This document shows positions 63,094 through 64,000 of a stretch of 64,000 bases of DNA, piece by piece; position 1 is the first letter of the stretch, and each line of letters starts with the position of its first letter. Location of the stretch: positions 21,012 to 85,011 of the forward strand of contig CACYWG010000018.1 of the NCBI GenBank assembly GCA_902778115.1, read 5' to 3'. This DNA comes from Oscillospiraceae bacterium (GTDB lineage: Bacteria > Bacillota > Clostridia > Oscillospirales > Oscillospiraceae). The position numbers and the translations under genes are program-made. The notes under the pieces were generated by a model, which saw nothing but the letters and a program-made list of their open reading frames with translations, was not told where the DNA came from and made no database searches.

Positions 63094-64000
63094 TTACAGC
63101 TGCGGGCCGGCGGCGACCAGGGCCTTGCCGGCTTCGTTGGATTCGTACTTGACGAAGTTCTTGATGAAGCGGCCGGCCAGATCCTTCGCCTTCTCCTCCC
63201 AGACGGAGGGATCGGCATAGGTGTCGCGCGGGTCGAGGATGCCGCTGTCCACGCCGGGCAGGGCGGTGGGCACTTCAAAGTTGAAGTACGGGATCTTCTT
63301 GGTAGGCGCGTTGAGGATATCGCCGTTGAGGATCGCGTCGATGATGCCGCGGGTATCCTTGATGGAGATGCGCTTGCCGGTGCCGTTCCAGCCGGTGTTG
63401 ACGAGGTAGGCCTTCGCGCCGCTCTTTTCCATCTTGCGCACAAGCTCCTCGGCGTACTTGGTGGGATGCAGTTCGAGGAAGGCCTGGCCGAAGCAGGCGG
63501 AGAAGGTCGGGGTGGGCTCGGTGATGCCGCGCTCGGTGCCGGCCAGCTTCGCGGTGAAGCCGGACAGGAAGTAGTACTTGGTCTGCTCCGGGGTCAGGAC
63601 GGACACGGGAGGCAGCACGCCGAAGGCGTCGGCGGAGAGGAAGATGACGTTGCGGGCGTCCGGGCCGGAGGAAACAGGACGGACGTTCTTGACGATCTTC
63701 TTGATGTGCTCGATCGGGTAGGAGACGCGGGTGTTCTCGGTAACGCTCTTGTCGGCAAAGTCGATCTTGCCATTGGCGTCGACGGTCACGTTCTCCAGCA
63801 GCGCGTCGCGCTTGATGGCGTTGTAGATGTCGGGCTCGGAGTCCTTGTCGAGGTTGATGACCTTGGCATAGCAGCCGCCCTCGAAGTTGAACACGCCGTT
63901 ATCGTCCCAGCCGTGCTCGTCGTCGCCGATCAGCAGGCGCTTCGGGTCGGTGGACAGGGTGGTCTTGCCGGTGCCGGACAGGCCGAAGAAGATGGCGGTG
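63094..64000 (-). CDS. pckA: PEP carboxykinase (ATP), N-terminus outside window
   Basis: The visible C-terminal 301 residues include the ATP loop [11 protein letters not shown], the metal/kinase-2 region LIGDDEHGW, the [14 protein letters not shown] motif, [19 protein letters not shown] and [14 protein letters not shown]. The enzyme interconverts oxaloacetate plus ATP with PEP, CO2 and ADP; in gut anaerobes it often runs toward oxaloacetate. The reading frame is open to the right edge, so the start is beyond base 64000. Strong terminator downstream. Confidence 0.95.
   Translation of the reverse strand, partial: TAIFFGLSGTGKTTLSTDPKRLLIGDDEHGWDDNGVFNFEGGCYAKVINLDKDSEPDIYNAIKRDALLENVTVDANGKIDFADKSVTENTRVSYPIEHIKKIVKNVRPVSSGPDARNVIFLSADAFGVLPPVSVLTPEQTKYYFLSGFTAKLAGTERGITEPTPTFSACFGQAFLELHPTKYAEELVRKMEKSGAKAYLVNTGWNGTGKRISIKDTRGIIDAILNGDILNAPTKKIPYFNFEVPTALPGVDSGILDPRDTYADPSVWEEKAKDLAGRFIKNFVKYESNEAGKALVAAGPQL

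Noticed and set aside
62736..63152. Open frame through the structured RNA region
   Set aside because: It starts before the promoter, has no ribosome site, and crosses two terminators.

Overview
The window is a GC-rich stretch of a low-oxygen Gram-positive chromosome, most likely a gut Clostridia lineage near the Oscillospiraceae/Ruminococcaceae. Supporting signs are the large SRP RNA just upstream of dnaX and ybaB, AAGGAGG-type ribosome sites with consensus TTGACA/TATAAT promoters, a type III pantothenate kinase beside an ECF S-component, a two-subunit 2-hydroxyacyl-CoA dehydratase, ATP-type PEP carboxykinase, and intergenic repeats of the type common in these genomes. It divides into a prophage arm (1-20.5 kb) and ordinary chromosome (20.5-64 kb).

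Prophage (1 to about 20,500, all genes on +). The left edge is inside the phage; integrase and lysogeny genes are not in view. Order: two small paralogous genes, an HUH-type Rep-like protein, a zinc-ribbon protein, HNH nuclease, a likely cos region, small and large terminase, portal, ClpP-like protease, HK97-fold capsid, connectors, a frameshifted major tail protein, tail chaperones with a likely -1 ribosomal frameshift, tape measure, tail hub proteins, fibre-like proteins (one collagen-like), endolysin and holin. It is a siphovirus of the HK97/P27-terminase kind. It ends next to the CCA end of a tRNA-Pro(GGG) gene, the probable integration site. The broken tail gene suggests a defective prophage, unless it is a one-base assembly error.

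Chromosome. 20.7-25.1 kb: rhomboid-like membrane protein, RlmB, and a large protein that looks like a P-type ATPase stripped of its catalytic motifs. 25.4-28.6 kb (minus): NAD synthase with a degenerate glutaminase domain, and glycyl-tRNA synthetase. 28.9-32.7 kb: XRE regulator, polysaccharide deacetylase, small hypothetical, pantothenate transporter S-component plus CoaX. 32.8-38.4 kb: RND/MMPL exporter overlapping a 1042-residue GLUG-repeat surface protein. 38.5-44.1 kb: short pyruvate kinase, Xaa-Pro aminopeptidase, NifX-like protein, membrane-anchored carboxylesterase and free-methionine sulfoxide reductase. 44.2-47.2 kb: dehydratase operon behind a perfect consensus promoter. 47.6-53.6 kb: small repeats, Dus, coiled-coil membrane protein, ybaB, dnaX, SRP RNA and tRNA-Ala(CGC). 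53.7-64 kb: toxin-antitoxin pair, lipoprotein, carbonic anhydrase, PIG-L deacetylase, a multi-domain iron-sulfur flavoprotein, DUF4298 protein, a degenerate 5'-nucleotidase-like lipoprotein, an orphan structured RNA and the start-truncated pckA.

The most unusual signals are: (i) a roughly 190-bp repeat present twice (about 51.06-51.25 and 56.57-56.76 kb) that folds into a closed series of hairpins with paired base changes between copies; (ii) a promoter-plus-terminator structured RNA at 62.84-63.03 kb; (iii) three proteins that keep an enzyme fold but lose key catalytic residues; and (iv) shared linker/terminator sequences bracketing the phage packaging-capsid module.
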